Source of the DNA: Erythrobacter sp. SCSIO 43205
Lineage (GTDB): Bacteria > Pseudomonadota > Alphaproteobacteria > Sphingomonadales > Sphingomonadaceae
Assembly: GCF_019904235.1 (NCBI RefSeq)
Contig: NZ_CP063202.1
Span: forward strand, 620,001 to 684,000
Direction: 5' to 3'
Length of the DNA: 64,000 nt
In this document: in pieces, positions 16,553-25,675 of the stretch
How the letters are laid out: every line of letters starts with the position of its first letter
How positions within the stretch are numbered: the first letter of the stretch is position 1
Notes under the pieces: generated by a model
The model's input: only the letters and a program-made list of their open reading frames with translations
Told to the model about the DNA's origin: nothing
Database searches by the model: none
Translations under genes and position numbers: made by a program

Positions 16553-18382
16553 GTGGCTGAGCTAAGTGTTCCTAACGGTGGCTCCTTTAAGGGGGGTGTT
16601 CCGGCTGCGCCGCCCGGCGCGGTGCCAATGGGTGATTTTGCTGGTGGTCAGCCAGGTGCTGGCGGTTGGCAGGACACGATCCGCGCCTTCACCCAGCAAC
16701 CTGCCTTCAAGCGCGCGGTTCCGGGCCTCATCGGGCTTGGCGTGGTCGCGGCGGCAGCGGCAGTCTATCTCGCGATCTCCACCCCGCCTCAGCGCATTTT
16801 GTATTCAAGCCTCACCGATGCCGAGCGCGCAAGCGTTGTGCAAACGCTCGAAGCGGGCGGGATTGATTACAATATCGACACCTCATCAGGCATTTTGACC
16901 GTGTCAGAAGCCGACATTTACCGCGCGCGTATGCTGGTTGCGAGCGATGCCGGACTGGCCGCGCCTCAAGGGGCGAGCGAAATGCTCGATTCTATCCCCC
17001 TTGGCTCCAGCCGCACTCTGGAAGGCGAGCGTTTGCGCCTTGCACGCGAGCGTGAGTTGATGCTCACAATTCGCGAGATCGACGGGATTGAGGCTGTACG
17101 CGTGCACCTTGCAACGCCTGAACGCTCTGTCTTTGTGCGCGAGAACAATCCACCCAGCGCGAGCGTGATGCTGCGTCTTGCCAATGGTCGCTCGCTGAGC
17201 CAGCCGCAGGTCGAAGCGATCGTGAACCTTGTTTCAGGCTCAGTTCCGGGCATGACGCCTGATAATGTGCGCGTCGTCGATCAGAACGGTCGACTGCTTT
17301 CAGCCCCGCGTGAAGATCAATTGGACGGCTTGCTGCTCCAGCGCGAATTTGAAGCCAAGCTGCAGGAACAGGTCGCAAGCCTTCTCACCCCGATTTTGGG
17401 TGAGGGCAATTTTTCGAGCCAGGTGCAGGCCGAACTGGTGCGCGAGGAGGTGACTTCGGCGCGCGAGACATACGATCAGGAAGGCGCGGTGCGTTCTGAA
17501 AGCGAGCGCAATTCCTCGCGCGTGGCGCGCGCTGGGCCGGGCGGTGTTCCGGGCGCTGCGGCTAATGTGCCGCCGCCTGATCCCGAGCTTGAAGATGTGC
17601 CCCCCGATCCCGAAGCACAAGCAGCTGAAGCAGAGCTTGCGCGTGATACCGAAAGCGCGGTGCAGCGCAATTATGAACTGGGCCGCGAAGTTGCAGTGAC
17701 ATCGAGCCGTCCGGGCGGGCTGGTCAAGCTGTCAGTTGCCATCGCGGTAAGCGAGGCCGCGCTTGAAGCTGCAGCACCCATGACCGCTGAACAATTGCAA
17801 ACGCTGGTAAGCGCAGCTGTTGGCGCAGACGAAGCGCGCGGTGATCAGGTCGAGATCGCAGTGGGCGCGTTTGACGATAGTGAAGTCGAACCCATGGCCT
17901 TTTATGAGCAAGGCTGGTTTGCCCAGATCCTGCGCATTGTTGCCGCATTGCTTGCTGTTCTTATGGTCCTGCTTCTTGCGGTTCGCCCGCTTATTAAAGC
18001 GGTCAAGGGCCCTGAGGACGAAGACAAGAAGAAGGACAAGAAAGGCAAGAAGGGCAAGAAAGACGACGAGGACGACGACAAAGAGAACGCGGATCAGGAC
18101 AAGCTCGAAGATCAATCCGAGGATGATGAGGCAGGTGATAATGACAAGTCCGAGGGTGACGATGGCGAAGGGGCAGATGGCGAGGGTGAAGCCTCGGCTG
18201 ACAATTCGGGCGAGAGCGCTGACACCGGCGTTCCTTTGACCCCGCAACAGCTGTTCGAAGAGAAAATCGGCAGAGCCCGCGAGCTTGCTGTGACCCAACC
18301 TGAAAAGGCTGTCGAAGTGCTGCAACGCATGATTGATGAACCTGAAGAGCTTGCCGAAGAAGCTCAAGAGGAGGAGGTCTGA
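16553..18382 (+). CDS. fliF: Flagellar MS-ring protein FliF with charged cytoplasmic insert
   Basis: Inner-membrane ring on which the motor and export gate assemble (609 residues, GTG start). TM1 is about 53-73 (AVPGLIGLGVVAAAAAVYLA). The YscJ-like periplasmic domain includes ILYSSLTDAERASVVQTLEA and GIEAVRVHLATPERSVFVRE. TM2 is about 456-480. After it comes an unusual insert of about 75 residues (about 487-560): first lysine-rich, then strongly acidic. The C-terminal FliG-binding segment (LTPQQLFEEKIGRARELAVT, ending EEAQEEEV) is intact. The stop overlaps the fliG ATG by one base, with GAGGAGG upstream. Confidence 0.94.
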   Translation: MAELSVPNGGSFKGGVPAAPPGAVPMGDFAGGQPGAGGWQDTIRAFTQQPAFKRAVPGLIGLGVVAAAAAVYLAISTPPQRILYSSLTDAERASVVQTLEAGGIDYNIDTSSGILTVSEADIYRARMLVASDAGLAAPQGASEMLDSIPLGSSRTLEGERLRLARERELMLTIREIDGIEAVRVHLATPERSVFVRENNPPSASVMLRLANGRSLSQPQVEAIVNLVSGSVPGMTPDNVRVVDQNGRLLSAPREDQLDGLLLQREFEAKLQEQVASLLTPILGEGNFSSQVQAELVREEVTSARETYDQEGAVRSESERNSSRVARAGPGGVPGAAANVPPPDPELEDVPPDPEAQAAEAELARDTESAVQRNYELGREVAVTSSRPGGLVKLSVAIAVSEAALEAAAPMTAEQLQTLVSAAVGADEARGDQVEIAVGAFDDSEVEPMAFYEQGWFAQILRIVAALLAVLMVLLLAVRPLIKAVKGPEDEDKKKDKKGKKGKKDDEDDDKENADQDKLEDQSEDDEAGDNDKSEGDDGEGADGEGEASADNSGESADTGVPLTPQQLFEEKIGRARELAVTQPEKAVEVLQRMIDEPEELAEEAQEEEV

Positions 18383-19434
18383 TGGAAGAAGATCAGATCG
18401 CCGAGGGCGCTGAGGGAGACGTCAAGGAAGCGCCGCGCAAGAAGCTGCTTTCGCGGATACAGCGGGTCGCGATTTTCCTGATGCTTTTGGAAGATGACGA
18501 GGCCGCCGCGCTTATGGCGCGTATGGAACCCGATGAGCTCGAAGTCATCGGTGCAACCATGCTCGAAGTGGGCGAAATCAGCCGCGAAATGATGATCGAG
18601 GCATTGGAAGATTTCGTCGCCGAAAGCGAAGCGGACCGCACCCCGGTGCCTGATCGCAATGCGCAGGTGCGCGCCATGATGGAACGCTCTTTGGGTCCGA
18701 CAAAAGCGGAAAGCATGATGCTCAAGCTTGACCCTGATCCCAAGCCGCGAAGCCTTGAAATGGCGCGCTGGCTTGCGCCTTCTGTGCTGCTCAAATTGAT
18801 TGAGGAAGAACACCCGCAGGTGATCGCCGCCCTTCTTCTTATGCTCGAAGCTGAGCCTGCCGCAGAAGTGCTCTCCAATCTGCCTGCGAACATTCAGTCA
18901 ATCGTCGTTGAGAAGGTCGCCACCATGGGCCCGATTTCTCAGCAAGCGATTGATATGATTGATAAGCTTTTGTCGCAGAAAATCGGTTCGAACTTTGGTC
19001 CAGCAGCCCTTACGATTGGCGGGGCGAAAGATGCAGCCGCGCTTATCAATGCTGGCGCTGCCGATCTTAAAGGCGTCGTCCTGCCTGCCATTGCGCAGCG
19101 CAATGCACCATTGGCTGAACGCATCGAAGAAGAGCTCTTCACCTTTGAGATGCTGCTTGAACTTGATGCGAAAACCATGGGCCGCATCCTTCGCGATGTC
19201 GACAATGAGGCGCTTATTGATGCGCTCAAAGGCATCGAAGAGGAAAGCCGCGATGTGTTCTTCCGTTGTATGTCCTCGCGCGCTGCGGATGGTATCAAGG
19301 ACGAGATCGAAATGCGCCAACGCCTGTCCAAGAAGGACGTGGAAGACGCGCAGCGCAAGATTGTGAATCTGGCGCGTCAGCTTGCCGATCAAGGTGAGAT
19401 TGACCTTGGAGGCGGCGATGGCGACTTCGTCTAG
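18382..19434 (+). CDS. fliG: Flagellar motor switch protein FliG
   Basis: Rotor protein between FliF and FliM that contacts MotA (350 residues). FliG_N (KLLSRIQRVAIFLMLLEDDE, about 19-38), the middle domain with the EHPQ motif (IEEEHPQVIAALLLMLEAEP) and FliG_C (TFEMLLELDAKTMGRILRDV, with the torque helix around DNEALIDALKG) are all present. The C-terminal domain keeps the alternating charges on the torque helix (R, D, E, K). The reading frame overlaps fliH by 17 nt. It is coupled to fliF by a one-base overlap, as expected for two proteins made in near-equal amounts. Confidence 0.95.
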   Translation: MEEDQIAEGAEGDVKEAPRKKLLSRIQRVAIFLMLLEDDEAAALMARMEPDELEVIGATMLEVGEISREMMIEALEDFVAESEADRTPVPDRNAQVRAMMERSLGPTKAESMMLKLDPDPKPRSLEMARWLAPSVLLKLIEEEHPQVIAALLLMLEAEPAAEVLSNLPANIQSIVVEKVATMGPISQQAIDMIDKLLSQKIGSNFGPAALTIGGAKDAAALINAGAADLKGVVLPAIAQRNAPLAERIEEELFTFEMLLELDAKTMGRILRDVDNEALIDALKGIEEESRDVFFRCMSSRAADGIKDEIEMRQRLSKKDVEDAQRKIVNLARQLADQGEIDLGGGDGDFV

Positions 19435-20227
19435 CGATTGGCTCACCGCGCTGCTTGAGCGGCCACACGATGATAGTACCGGCGATGGCGCAAAAGGTCA
19501 CAGCGCAGGGGTAAAGACACTCGACTGGCTGCCCGATTTTTCCAAACCTTTGGAAGGGTTCGTCGAAGGATTGCCGCAAGAGTGCGCAGCCCAACCACCC
19601 GAACCGCTTGAAGAGCCATCGGATATTCCAGAAGGCTCAGAGGAAGACCCGCTGGTCAATCTGTTAAGAGAGGCTCTGGGCGAAGAAGCGGCAGAGGAAG
19701 AGGCAGATAGCGCTGAGCCTGAACCTGAACCCGAGCCCGAACCAGAACCCGAACCCGAACCAGAACCAGAAATCGACCCGATTGCCGAAGCTTTCGAGCA
19801 GGGCAAGCTGGCAGGGCGCGAGGAGGCGCTCGCTGAACACGAGGAAGAGGCCAAGCGCAAACTGCAATTGCGCCAGACATTTCGCGCGCTTGATCAGGCT
19901 GCAATGGATGCACTTGCCGACGAACTGGCGGAGACGGTGGTTGCGCTTTGCAAACAAAGCCTCGCTGATTTCATCCCTGCGCCCGATGCTCTCAAACGCC
20001 GCTGTCTTGAGGCAGCGCTGCGTCTTGGGGCGGGGGCGGTAGAGGCGACGCTTTACCTGCATCCCCATGATCTCACCTTGATTGACAAAGGCGGATTGGA
20101 AGGCTGGCGATTGGTCGGTGATCCCACCGCTGAGCGTGGGGGGCTCAAGCTTGAGACGCAAGACGGCATGGTCAGCGATCGCCCCGAAGACTGGCGCCGC
20201 GCCATAGCCGACGCGATCAAAGGGTAG
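19418..20227 (+). CDS. fliH: Flagellar assembly protein FliH (ATPase regulator)
   Basis: Cytoplasmic regulator and peripheral stalk of the FliI export ATPase. I chose ATG 19418 (GGAGG at 19408-19412), giving 269 residues; an in-frame upstream codon at 19382 lies deeper within fliG and lacks support. The N-terminal half is acidic and carries an (EP)9E tract at about residues 100-118. The C-terminal half has the FliH fold: GRFEEALAEHEEEA-like coiled coil (about 135-155), ADELAETVVALCKQSLADFI, and ATLYLHPHDLTLID. Identity rests on this C-terminal part and on position between fliG and fliI. Confidence 0.85.
   Translation: MATSSSDWLTALLERPHDDSTGDGAKGHSAGVKTLDWLPDFSKPLEGFVEGLPQECAAQPPEPLEEPSDIPEGSEEDPLVNLLREALGEEAAEEEADSAEPEPEPEPEPEPEPEPEPEIDPIAEAFEQGKLAGREEALAEHEEEAKRKLQLRQTFRALDQAAMDALADELAETVVALCKQSLADFIPAPDALKRRCLEAALRLGAGAVEATLYLHPHDLTLIDKGGLEGWRLVGDPTAERGGLKLETQDGMVSDRPEDWRRAIADAIKG
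19715..19771 (+). repeat. Hexanucleotide tract coding (Glu-Pro)n in fliH
   Basis: 57-nt run of GARCCN-type hexamers coding nine Glu-Pro pairs and a final Glu. The units differ at third positions, which limits slippage, but copy number could vary between strains. In the protein it forms a stiff extended linker. Confidence 0.9.
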
Positions 20228-20234
20228 GGGGGCC

Positions 20235-21590
20235 ATGCTTGCCGAACTCCAGATCGAACTTGCCCGCCACCGCGCTGCGCGCATTGAGGCAGGCCCGGTG
20301 CTTTCAGGCAAAGTTGTCGCGTGCGACGGAGGTTTGATCGAGGTGTCGGGCCTTCCGCTTCCCATCGGCTCCCTCGGCGTCATCGGCGAGGGCCAAGAGG
20401 ACAGCGCGCTTGCCGAAGTGATCGGGTTTCGCAGCGGTCATTCCTTGATGATGTTGCTGGGCGATACGCAGCTGCTTCGCCCGCAATCTGCGGTTCGCGC
20501 TGTGGGAACGCCGGGTATGGTCGAAGTGGGCGATGCCCTGCTGGGCCGCGCGGTTGATGGCCTGGGTAAGCCGATTGATGGCGGCCCTTCGCTTGATCTT
20601 GCGATCCATTGGCCGCTTGGTGGGCGGCGCGAGGGCGCGCTTGAACGTGCGCCAGTGCGCGAGCCATTCGATTGCGGCGTGCGGGCGATCAATGCGCTCG
20701 CCACAATGGGCAAGGGGCAACGCGTGGGCGTAGTCGCCGGTTCGGGCGTAGGCAAATCGGTCTTGCTCGACACGATTGCGGGGCAAGCCAAGGCGGATGT
20801 CACCGTAGTCGCCATGATCGGTGAGCGCGCGCGCGAAGTTTCCGATTTCGTCTCGCGCCATATGACCGATGCGCGGCGCGGGCGGATGGTGCTTGTGGCG
20901 GTGCCTGCTGACCACGCGGCCAATCTGCGGCTGCGTGCGGCGCAATATGCCTGCTCGATCGCTGAGTATTTCAGAGCACAGGGAAAAAGCGTTGCTCTGA
21001 TCGTCGACAGCCTTACCCGCGTTGCTCATGCAGCGCGCGAACTGGCTCTGCTTTTGGGCGAGCCGGGAGCAGCGCGCGGTTATCCGCCAAGCGCTCTGGC
21101 CGCGATCACACGGCTGGTCGAGCGGGCGGGCAATTCGGCAAGTTCAGGCGGGGCGATCACTGGCGTTTACACGGTGCTCGCCGACGGTGATGACATGAAC
21201 GATCCGGTGGTCGATACCGCGCGCGCGATCCTCGACGGGCATATCCTCTTAAGCCGCGATCTCGCCAAGCGCGGGCATTACCCGGCGATTGATGTGCCCG
21301 CATCGCTCAGCCGGGTGATGGACGGTGTGGTGAGCGATGATGTGATCGAGGCCGCGCGGCTGGTGCGCTCGCTCATTTCTGCACGCGAGGAAAACCGCGA
21401 TCTTGTGATGATGGGGGCCTATCGTGCGGGGTCGGATGAGACGCTTGACCGCGCGCTTGGCCATTCCAATGCGATTGATGCCTTTTTGACGCAGCCGCGC
21501 GGGCAAGCGGTCAGTCTTGATGAAAGCCTAGAGGCACTCGCGGCGCTCAGCGCACAGGTGCAAGCTCCGGGCGCTGCGATAAATGGCTGA
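20235..21590 (+). CDS. fliI: Flagellum-specific export ATPase FliI
   Basis: Hexameric ATPase that unloads substrates at the export gate (451 residues). Walker A is GSGVGKS (169-175). Walker B is SVALIVDSLTRVAHAARELA, and the catalytic-glutamate region AMIGERAREVSDFV matches F1-beta-like ATPases. The export-ATPase signature GEPGAARGYPPSALAAITRL is present. GGGGGG precedes the ATG. The gene overlaps fliJ by 8 nt. FliH, FliI and FliJ are encoded together, matching their complex. Confidence 0.96.
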   Translation: MLAELQIELARHRAARIEAGPVLSGKVVACDGGLIEVSGLPLPIGSLGVIGEGQEDSALAEVIGFRSGHSLMMLLGDTQLLRPQSAVRAVGTPGMVEVGDALLGRAVDGLGKPIDGGPSLDLAIHWPLGGRREGALERAPVREPFDCGVRAINALATMGKGQRVGVVAGSGVGKSVLLDTIAGQAKADVTVVAMIGERAREVSDFVSRHMTDARRGRMVLVAVPADHAANLRLRAAQYACSIAEYFRAQGKSVALIVDSLTRVAHAARELALLLGEPGAARGYPPSALAAITRLVERAGNSASSGGAITGVYTVLADGDDMNDPVVDTARAILDGHILLSRDLAKRGHYPAIDVPASLSRVMDGVVSDDVIEAARLVRSLISAREENRDLVMMGAYRAGSDETLDRALGHSNAIDAFLTQPRGQAVSLDESLEALAALSAQVQAPGAAING

Positions 21591-22050
21591 GGAACGCCGC
21601 CTTAAGATTGCCAAGCGGCAATTGCTGCTGGCGCAAATCGCCCGGCGCGAGGCGCGCTTTGCGCTTGCCAATGCCATCGCAGAGGAAGAGCGCAGCGCCG
21701 ATATCAAGGCGCGCGCCAATGAGCTTTTGAGCGAATATTCACGGCGCAGCGGCGAGCCCACCAATGTGCGGCTTGGCCAATCCTTGTCGCGCGATCTTGC
21801 CTTCATCCATTCGCTTCAGAAGATGTCAGATACCGCAGCCCAGGCACATGAGGACGCGCGCGAGCAGGCCGCGTTCCAGATGCGGACGCTGGCAGCGGCG
21901 GAGACGAAAATGAGCGCTCACGAAGAGCGCGTGGCGGGCGAGAAGCGGGCTCTGGCCGACTTGAAGGCAAAGCGCGAGTTGCCGAGCGAACTGACCACGC
22001 CTGCAAAGGTGGCACGCAAGTTGCACAAGGGTTCCGCAACACCGGACTAG
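21583..22050 (+). CDS. fliJ: Flagellar export protein FliJ (probable)
   Basis: 155-residue highly charged, almost wholly helical protein predicted to form a two-helix coiled coil, the fold of FliJ, which inserts into the FliI ring and activates the gate protein FlhA. The heptad-rich segments are RRLKIAKRQLLLAQIARREA (about 5-24) and AHEDAREQAAFQMRTLAAAE (about 87-106). Sequence conservation in FliJ is low, so the call rests mainly on size, coiled coil and position directly after fliI with an 8-nt overlap. A gap of 88 nt follows before fliK. Confidence 0.75.
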   Translation: MAEERRLKIAKRQLLLAQIARREARFALANAIAEEERSADIKARANELLSEYSRRSGEPTNVRLGQSLSRDLAFIHSLQKMSDTAAQAHEDAREQAAFQMRTLAAAETKMSAHEERVAGEKRALADLKAKRELPSELTTPAKVARKLHKGSATPD

Positions 22051-22138
22051 CCTTACGCCTGCCATGGCAGCTGGCCCGAAACCCTAAGCAACCGCTCGCT
22101 CTTAATCGGGGCGCGCAAGTCATCGAAGGAAGCCCGCC

Positions 22139-24133
22139 TTGATCCCTACGCTTTCCAATTTCGCCGCTTCTCCTGTTGCTCCAAAATCCGCGATTGCTCC
22201 GCAAGAGCTTGTAGGAACGGTCAATTTTGGCCTTGCGCTTGGGAGTTTCGAGGCCGGAACGGCTCAGGCCATTGCTCCTTCGATCGAACAGAACGCAGGT
22301 CCATTGGCCTCTGGCACAAGTGGCGATGAACTCGCGGGCGATGTCAATGCAAGCGCGCCTGCTGCTCTGGTGCTTCCGCTTGCACACGGCAATGCGCTGC
22401 CAGAGGGGCTGCAACAAGGCGGCATGGGCTTGCCGCCCGGTTTGCACGGTGATGGGCACGGTGAGGGTCAGGAGCGATCATTGGAACCCGCGCGCAATGG
22501 CTTGATCCTGCGGGCAGGGCAGGCTGTGACAGGGCAGGCGGGCCGATCAAATTCGCCCGGTGAAGCGCTTGTGAAAACGCCTCTCGCGCCCTTACGCCAA
22601 GGCTTTGATACCGCGCCCAATGCAGTCAGCGTTCAAAGCCCGGTTTTAACACCCACTCCTGTAAATCCGCAAACGCCAACGGCGACGCTGAGGCAAGCGT
22701 CTGAGGCTCGCCCCCCATCGCCTCCCGGCCTTCCGCTGCAAAGCAATGGGAGCACGCTCACCCCAACCGACATGAAAGCGCCAAGCGATGAGCCAGTAGC
22801 AACTGTGCGCGCTCATGACCGCGTGCCTGCAAAAGCAGATGGCGCTGAGCCTGCTGATCTGGTGACGCCTACCGCTGGTCCGCGAAGCAACGGCCTGACC
22901 ATCGGGAAGGGCGAAGAGGTCGCAATCGCTCGCAGCAGGCCACCTGTGGAAATGATGGCGCGTGCTGCACCTCAGACCACGCCTGAACCTTTAGAGCCTG
23001 CTCCATCGCAGTCTGTCCCTGTGCCGTCTGCCTCCGTGCTGTCTGCCTCCCCCAACCCCGCGCGGCCTAAATCCTCCGGCACGGATGCGCCGCTCGAACA
23101 AAGCCGCGTGGCATCAGCGAATGTGCGGGCAGGGACAGAAGCGGGCACGCAATCTCAGCCTGCAACCCTTGAGGCGACGAGGGCAAAAGAGCTGGCCCGC
23201 CCTGTCCAGCCTGCTCCTGCAGCTGAACCACCGCTCGCGTCCCAGTCCCCTGTCACAGCTGCGATGGCAGCGAGCGCTCGGCCCCAGCTCGTGGGCGCAG
23301 TCCTTCCACCGCACACTGCCACCGGGGTGGCGGGAAAGCCGGTTGATCTCACGCTTGAAAAAGCACTAAGCCCATCACCTGAGCGCGCCTCTGTCATTCA
23401 GAATGGATCTCTACCCCTGCCGTTTGTCGCGGTGGAAGAAGGCGCGGGGCTTGACGATGCGCCCACTTCACAATCGCGCTCATCCTCGCAAAGCGTTCCG
23501 ACAAGCCCGCTCGCTGCTCAAAACACTCAGCCAGCAAGCGCCGATCTGGTGCAATCCCAGCCCGCTAACGCTTCCGCGCTCGTCTCTCAGCCTTCGTCCC
23601 AACCAAGCGCCCCTGTTGCAGCTCCCGATGCAGGGAATGCAGGGCGCCTTGCCGCACAGCTTGAAAGCACAATTGAGCAACTCACCGAAACGCGCAGCAA
23701 TGCCGCTGCAAGCAAGCCTGAGCTGACAGTGCGCCACCAGGAATTTGGCGCGATCACTATGCGGCTGGAAGCGCTTGGCAATGATCTTCGCGCGACGCTT
23801 TCGGCGCGCGATCCCGGGTTTGTGCCCGCGATCCAGAATGCGCTTGCCGAAAGAGCGGTTGCTGCGAGCAGTGAAACATCCAGCAGCGCAGGGCAGCGCG
23901 GTTCGGATCAGAGCGGCGCTCAATCAAACTCTCACAACCACAATTCCACCGGTTCACACGGCCACGGCTGGCAGTCTGACCCGCGCTACGGGTCTTCCAC
24001 AGGGTCAGGTCAAGGAACGTCTCAACCATACAGGGGGCAAACCGAGAACCGAGACGATGAATTGAGGTCGAATCCGGGCGAACAACGCGCTTCTGGGGGC
24101 AAACAGGCCAGTGATGGCGAGCGGTTTGCCTGA
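22139..24133 (+). CDS. fliK: Flagellar hook-length control protein FliK
   Basis: Molecular ruler that measures hook length and switches export specificity through FlhB (664 residues). The start is a TTG at 22139 with GAAGGA 8 nt upstream. Residues 1-520 are low-complexity, rich in P, A, S, T and Q, as expected for a disordered ruler. The short conserved C-terminal hook domain is at about 526-575 (VRHQEFGAITMRLEALGNDL, then RATLSARDPGFVP). The last 90 residues are a polar S/Q/G/H tail. The long ruler with the short FlgE is noteworthy. The call rests on the C-terminal domain and on position. Confidence 0.85.
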   Translation: MIPTLSNFAASPVAPKSAIAPQELVGTVNFGLALGSFEAGTAQAIAPSIEQNAGPLASGTSGDELAGDVNASAPAALVLPLAHGNALPEGLQQGGMGLPPGLHGDGHGEGQERSLEPARNGLILRAGQAVTGQAGRSNSPGEALVKTPLAPLRQGFDTAPNAVSVQSPVLTPTPVNPQTPTATLRQASEARPPSPPGLPLQSNGSTLTPTDMKAPSDEPVATVRAHDRVPAKADGAEPADLVTPTAGPRSNGLTIGKGEEVAIARSRPPVEMMARAAPQTTPEPLEPAPSQSVPVPSASVLSASPNPARPKSSGTDAPLEQSRVASANVRAGTEAGTQSQPATLEATRAKELARPVQPAPAAEPPLASQSPVTAAMAASARPQLVGAVLPPHTATGVAGKPVDLTLEKALSPSPERASVIQNGSLPLPFVAVEEGAGLDDAPTSQSRSSSQSVPTSPLAAQNTQPASADLVQSQPANASALVSQPSSQPSAPVAAPDAGNAGRLAAQLESTIEQLTETRSNAAASKPELTVRHQEFGAITMRLEALGNDLRATLSARDPGFVPAIQNALAERAVAASSETSSSAGQRGSDQSGAQSNSHNHNSTGSHGHGWQSDPRYGSSTGSGQGTSQPYRGQTENRDDELRSNPGEQRASGGKQASDGERFA

Positions 24134-24167
24134 TCGACGAGACAGCGAGATATGGAGCAGATAAACA

Positions 24168-24746
24168 ATGTCGGACGCAAAGGCTGAAGACGAAGACGGC
24201 GGCAAAAAAGGCGGCGGCGGGATGAAGATGATCATCGGGATCGTCGGTGCGCTCGTCGTGGGTGCAGGCGGTGCCTATGGTGCGTTTGCAGCGGGTCTGA
24301 TTGGCGATGGCGGTGCAAGCGGTCCCAACCATCCTGAACTGGTGCGCAAAGGCGAATCGGAACCCTATCCTGTGCCGGGCGCAGAAAAGGACGAAGGGCC
24401 TGTTGTATATGGCGAAGGCGGCAATGAATTTCGTACTGCCTATTACACTTTTGAAGATAGCTTCACCTCGAACCTCGCAGATTCCGCCGGGCTGATTCAG
24501 GTCGAGCTGGCTGCTTCGACGCAGCGTGACGGGCGCGTTTTACAATGGATTCACAATCATCAACTGGCGATCCGTTCCGCCATCCTCGTACAACTTGCAG
24601 CAACGCCCGAAGCCGACCTTTATTCGGTTGAAGGTAAGGAGAAACTTGCCAAGCGGCTGACCGGTGCCATCAATAAGGTTCTGGAAGAGAAAGAGGGCTT
24701 TGGCGGGGTGGATGACGTCCACTTTAAGGGGCTTCTTGTCCAATGA
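24168..24746 (+). CDS. fliL: Flagellar basal-body-associated protein FliL
   Basis: Membrane protein that surrounds and supports the MotAB stator. It has a short charged cytoplasmic N-terminus (EDEDGGKKGGGG), one transmembrane helix (MKMIIGIVGALVVGAGGAYG, about 19-38) and a periplasmic SPFH-like domain (FRTAYYTFEDSFTSNLADSA; VLQWIHNHQLAIRSAILVQL; LAKRLTGAINKVLEE). Length 192 is normal. It overlaps fliM by 4 nt (ATGA). Its place before fliM is the standard order. Confidence 0.93.
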   Translation: MSDAKAEDEDGGKKGGGGMKMIIGIVGALVVGAGGAYGAFAAGLIGDGGASGPNHPELVRKGESEPYPVPGAEKDEGPVVYGEGGNEFRTAYYTFEDSFTSNLADSAGLIQVELAASTQRDGRVLQWIHNHQLAIRSAILVQLAATPEADLYSVEGKEKLAKRLTGAINKVLEEKEGFGGVDDVHFKGLLVQ

Positions 24747-25675
24747 ACATGGCCGGCGCCTTTGCGGCTGATTTTGCCGGTGCGCGCGCTTATGCGCAGC
24801 ATTGCTCCGAGCTCACCTGGCGCGGGCCGCGTCCAGAGGAGCGCGAAGGCGCAATCGCTGCATGGAAGCGCGATCTGGCCAGCGAATTGGCGCAGGAGCT
24901 TGGTCAAATCCTCACAGGCGAAAAGCTTGAGGTGACCATCGGCGAGCTTGAGGTAATGACCGGAGCGCAGGTGTTTGCCAAAATCGGCGAGAGCGCGGTG
25001 AACACGCTTTTGCGGATCGGTACGGGCGATCAGACCGTGCTGCTGAGCCTCGATTTTTCGACCGCGATTGCGCTTACCGACTGTTCGTTCGGCGGAGAGG
25101 GCGCGGCGCCTGAAAGTGTGCCTGCCCAATTGCCGCGTTCAGCAGGGCTCTTGGTTGAGCAGTTCGGCGCTAGTGTTGCGCAGGTCATTGCCATGGCGCG
25201 CGCCACCAGTGAGCCAGCGCGCGGCGAGGTTCTGGTGCGTTCTGAAAGCGTTGTGCGTTTGAAGCCATTCAGCGCCGAGGCGCAGATCACTGTTCTTAAC
25301 GTCACCATCGCCAAGGGGGCCTTTATCGAATGGCAAATGCTGATCGCCCTTCCAAGCGAGCAGCTCGACGACCTTTTGCCTAAAGCCAATTCAACCCGAT
25401 CTGCTCTTGCCGCACAGAAAAATGCAGATGCCGACGCCGATCCTTTCGCAGAGGTGCCACTGGTTCTTGAAGCGGTTCTGACCGAGTTTGAACTGCCACT
25501 CGCCAGAATTGAACGGCTGCAACCGGGCGATGAGATTGCGCTCAATATCCCGCGCGAATTGCCATTGCGCATTGGCGGTGATGTGTTCGCGCGCGGCGTG
25601 CCGGGCACTTTTGAGGACCATATGGCTCTGCGCCTTACCAATGTGCCGCACCGTTCAGAAGGGGCTGCATTATGA
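24743..25675 (+). CDS. fliM: Flagellar motor switch protein FliM, lacking the N-terminal CheY-binding peptide
   Basis: C-ring component of 310 residues. The CheC-like middle domain runs from about residue 40 (AWKRDLASELAQELGQILTG) through TDCSFGGEG, the equivalent of the FliM GGxG motif. The C-terminal SpoA domain is at about 232-303 (VPLVLEAVLTEFELPLARIE; GDEIALNIPRELPLRIGG). The usual N-terminal peptide with LSQDEIDALL that binds phospho-CheY is absent; the protein opens MNMAGAFAADFAGARAYAQH. It overlaps fliL and fliN by 4 nt each. Identity as FliM is supported by both domains and by order. Confidence 0.85.
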   Translation: MNMAGAFAADFAGARAYAQHCSELTWRGPRPEEREGAIAAWKRDLASELAQELGQILTGEKLEVTIGELEVMTGAQVFAKIGESAVNTLLRIGTGDQTVLLSLDFSTAIALTDCSFGGEGAAPESVPAQLPRSAGLLVEQFGASVAQVIAMARATSEPARGEVLVRSESVVRLKPFSAEAQITVLNVTIAKGAFIEWQMLIALPSEQLDDLLPKANSTRSALAAQKNADADADPFAEVPLVLEAVLTEFELPLARIERLQPGDEIALNIPRELPLRIGGDVFARGVPGTFEDHMALRLTNVPHRSEGAAL

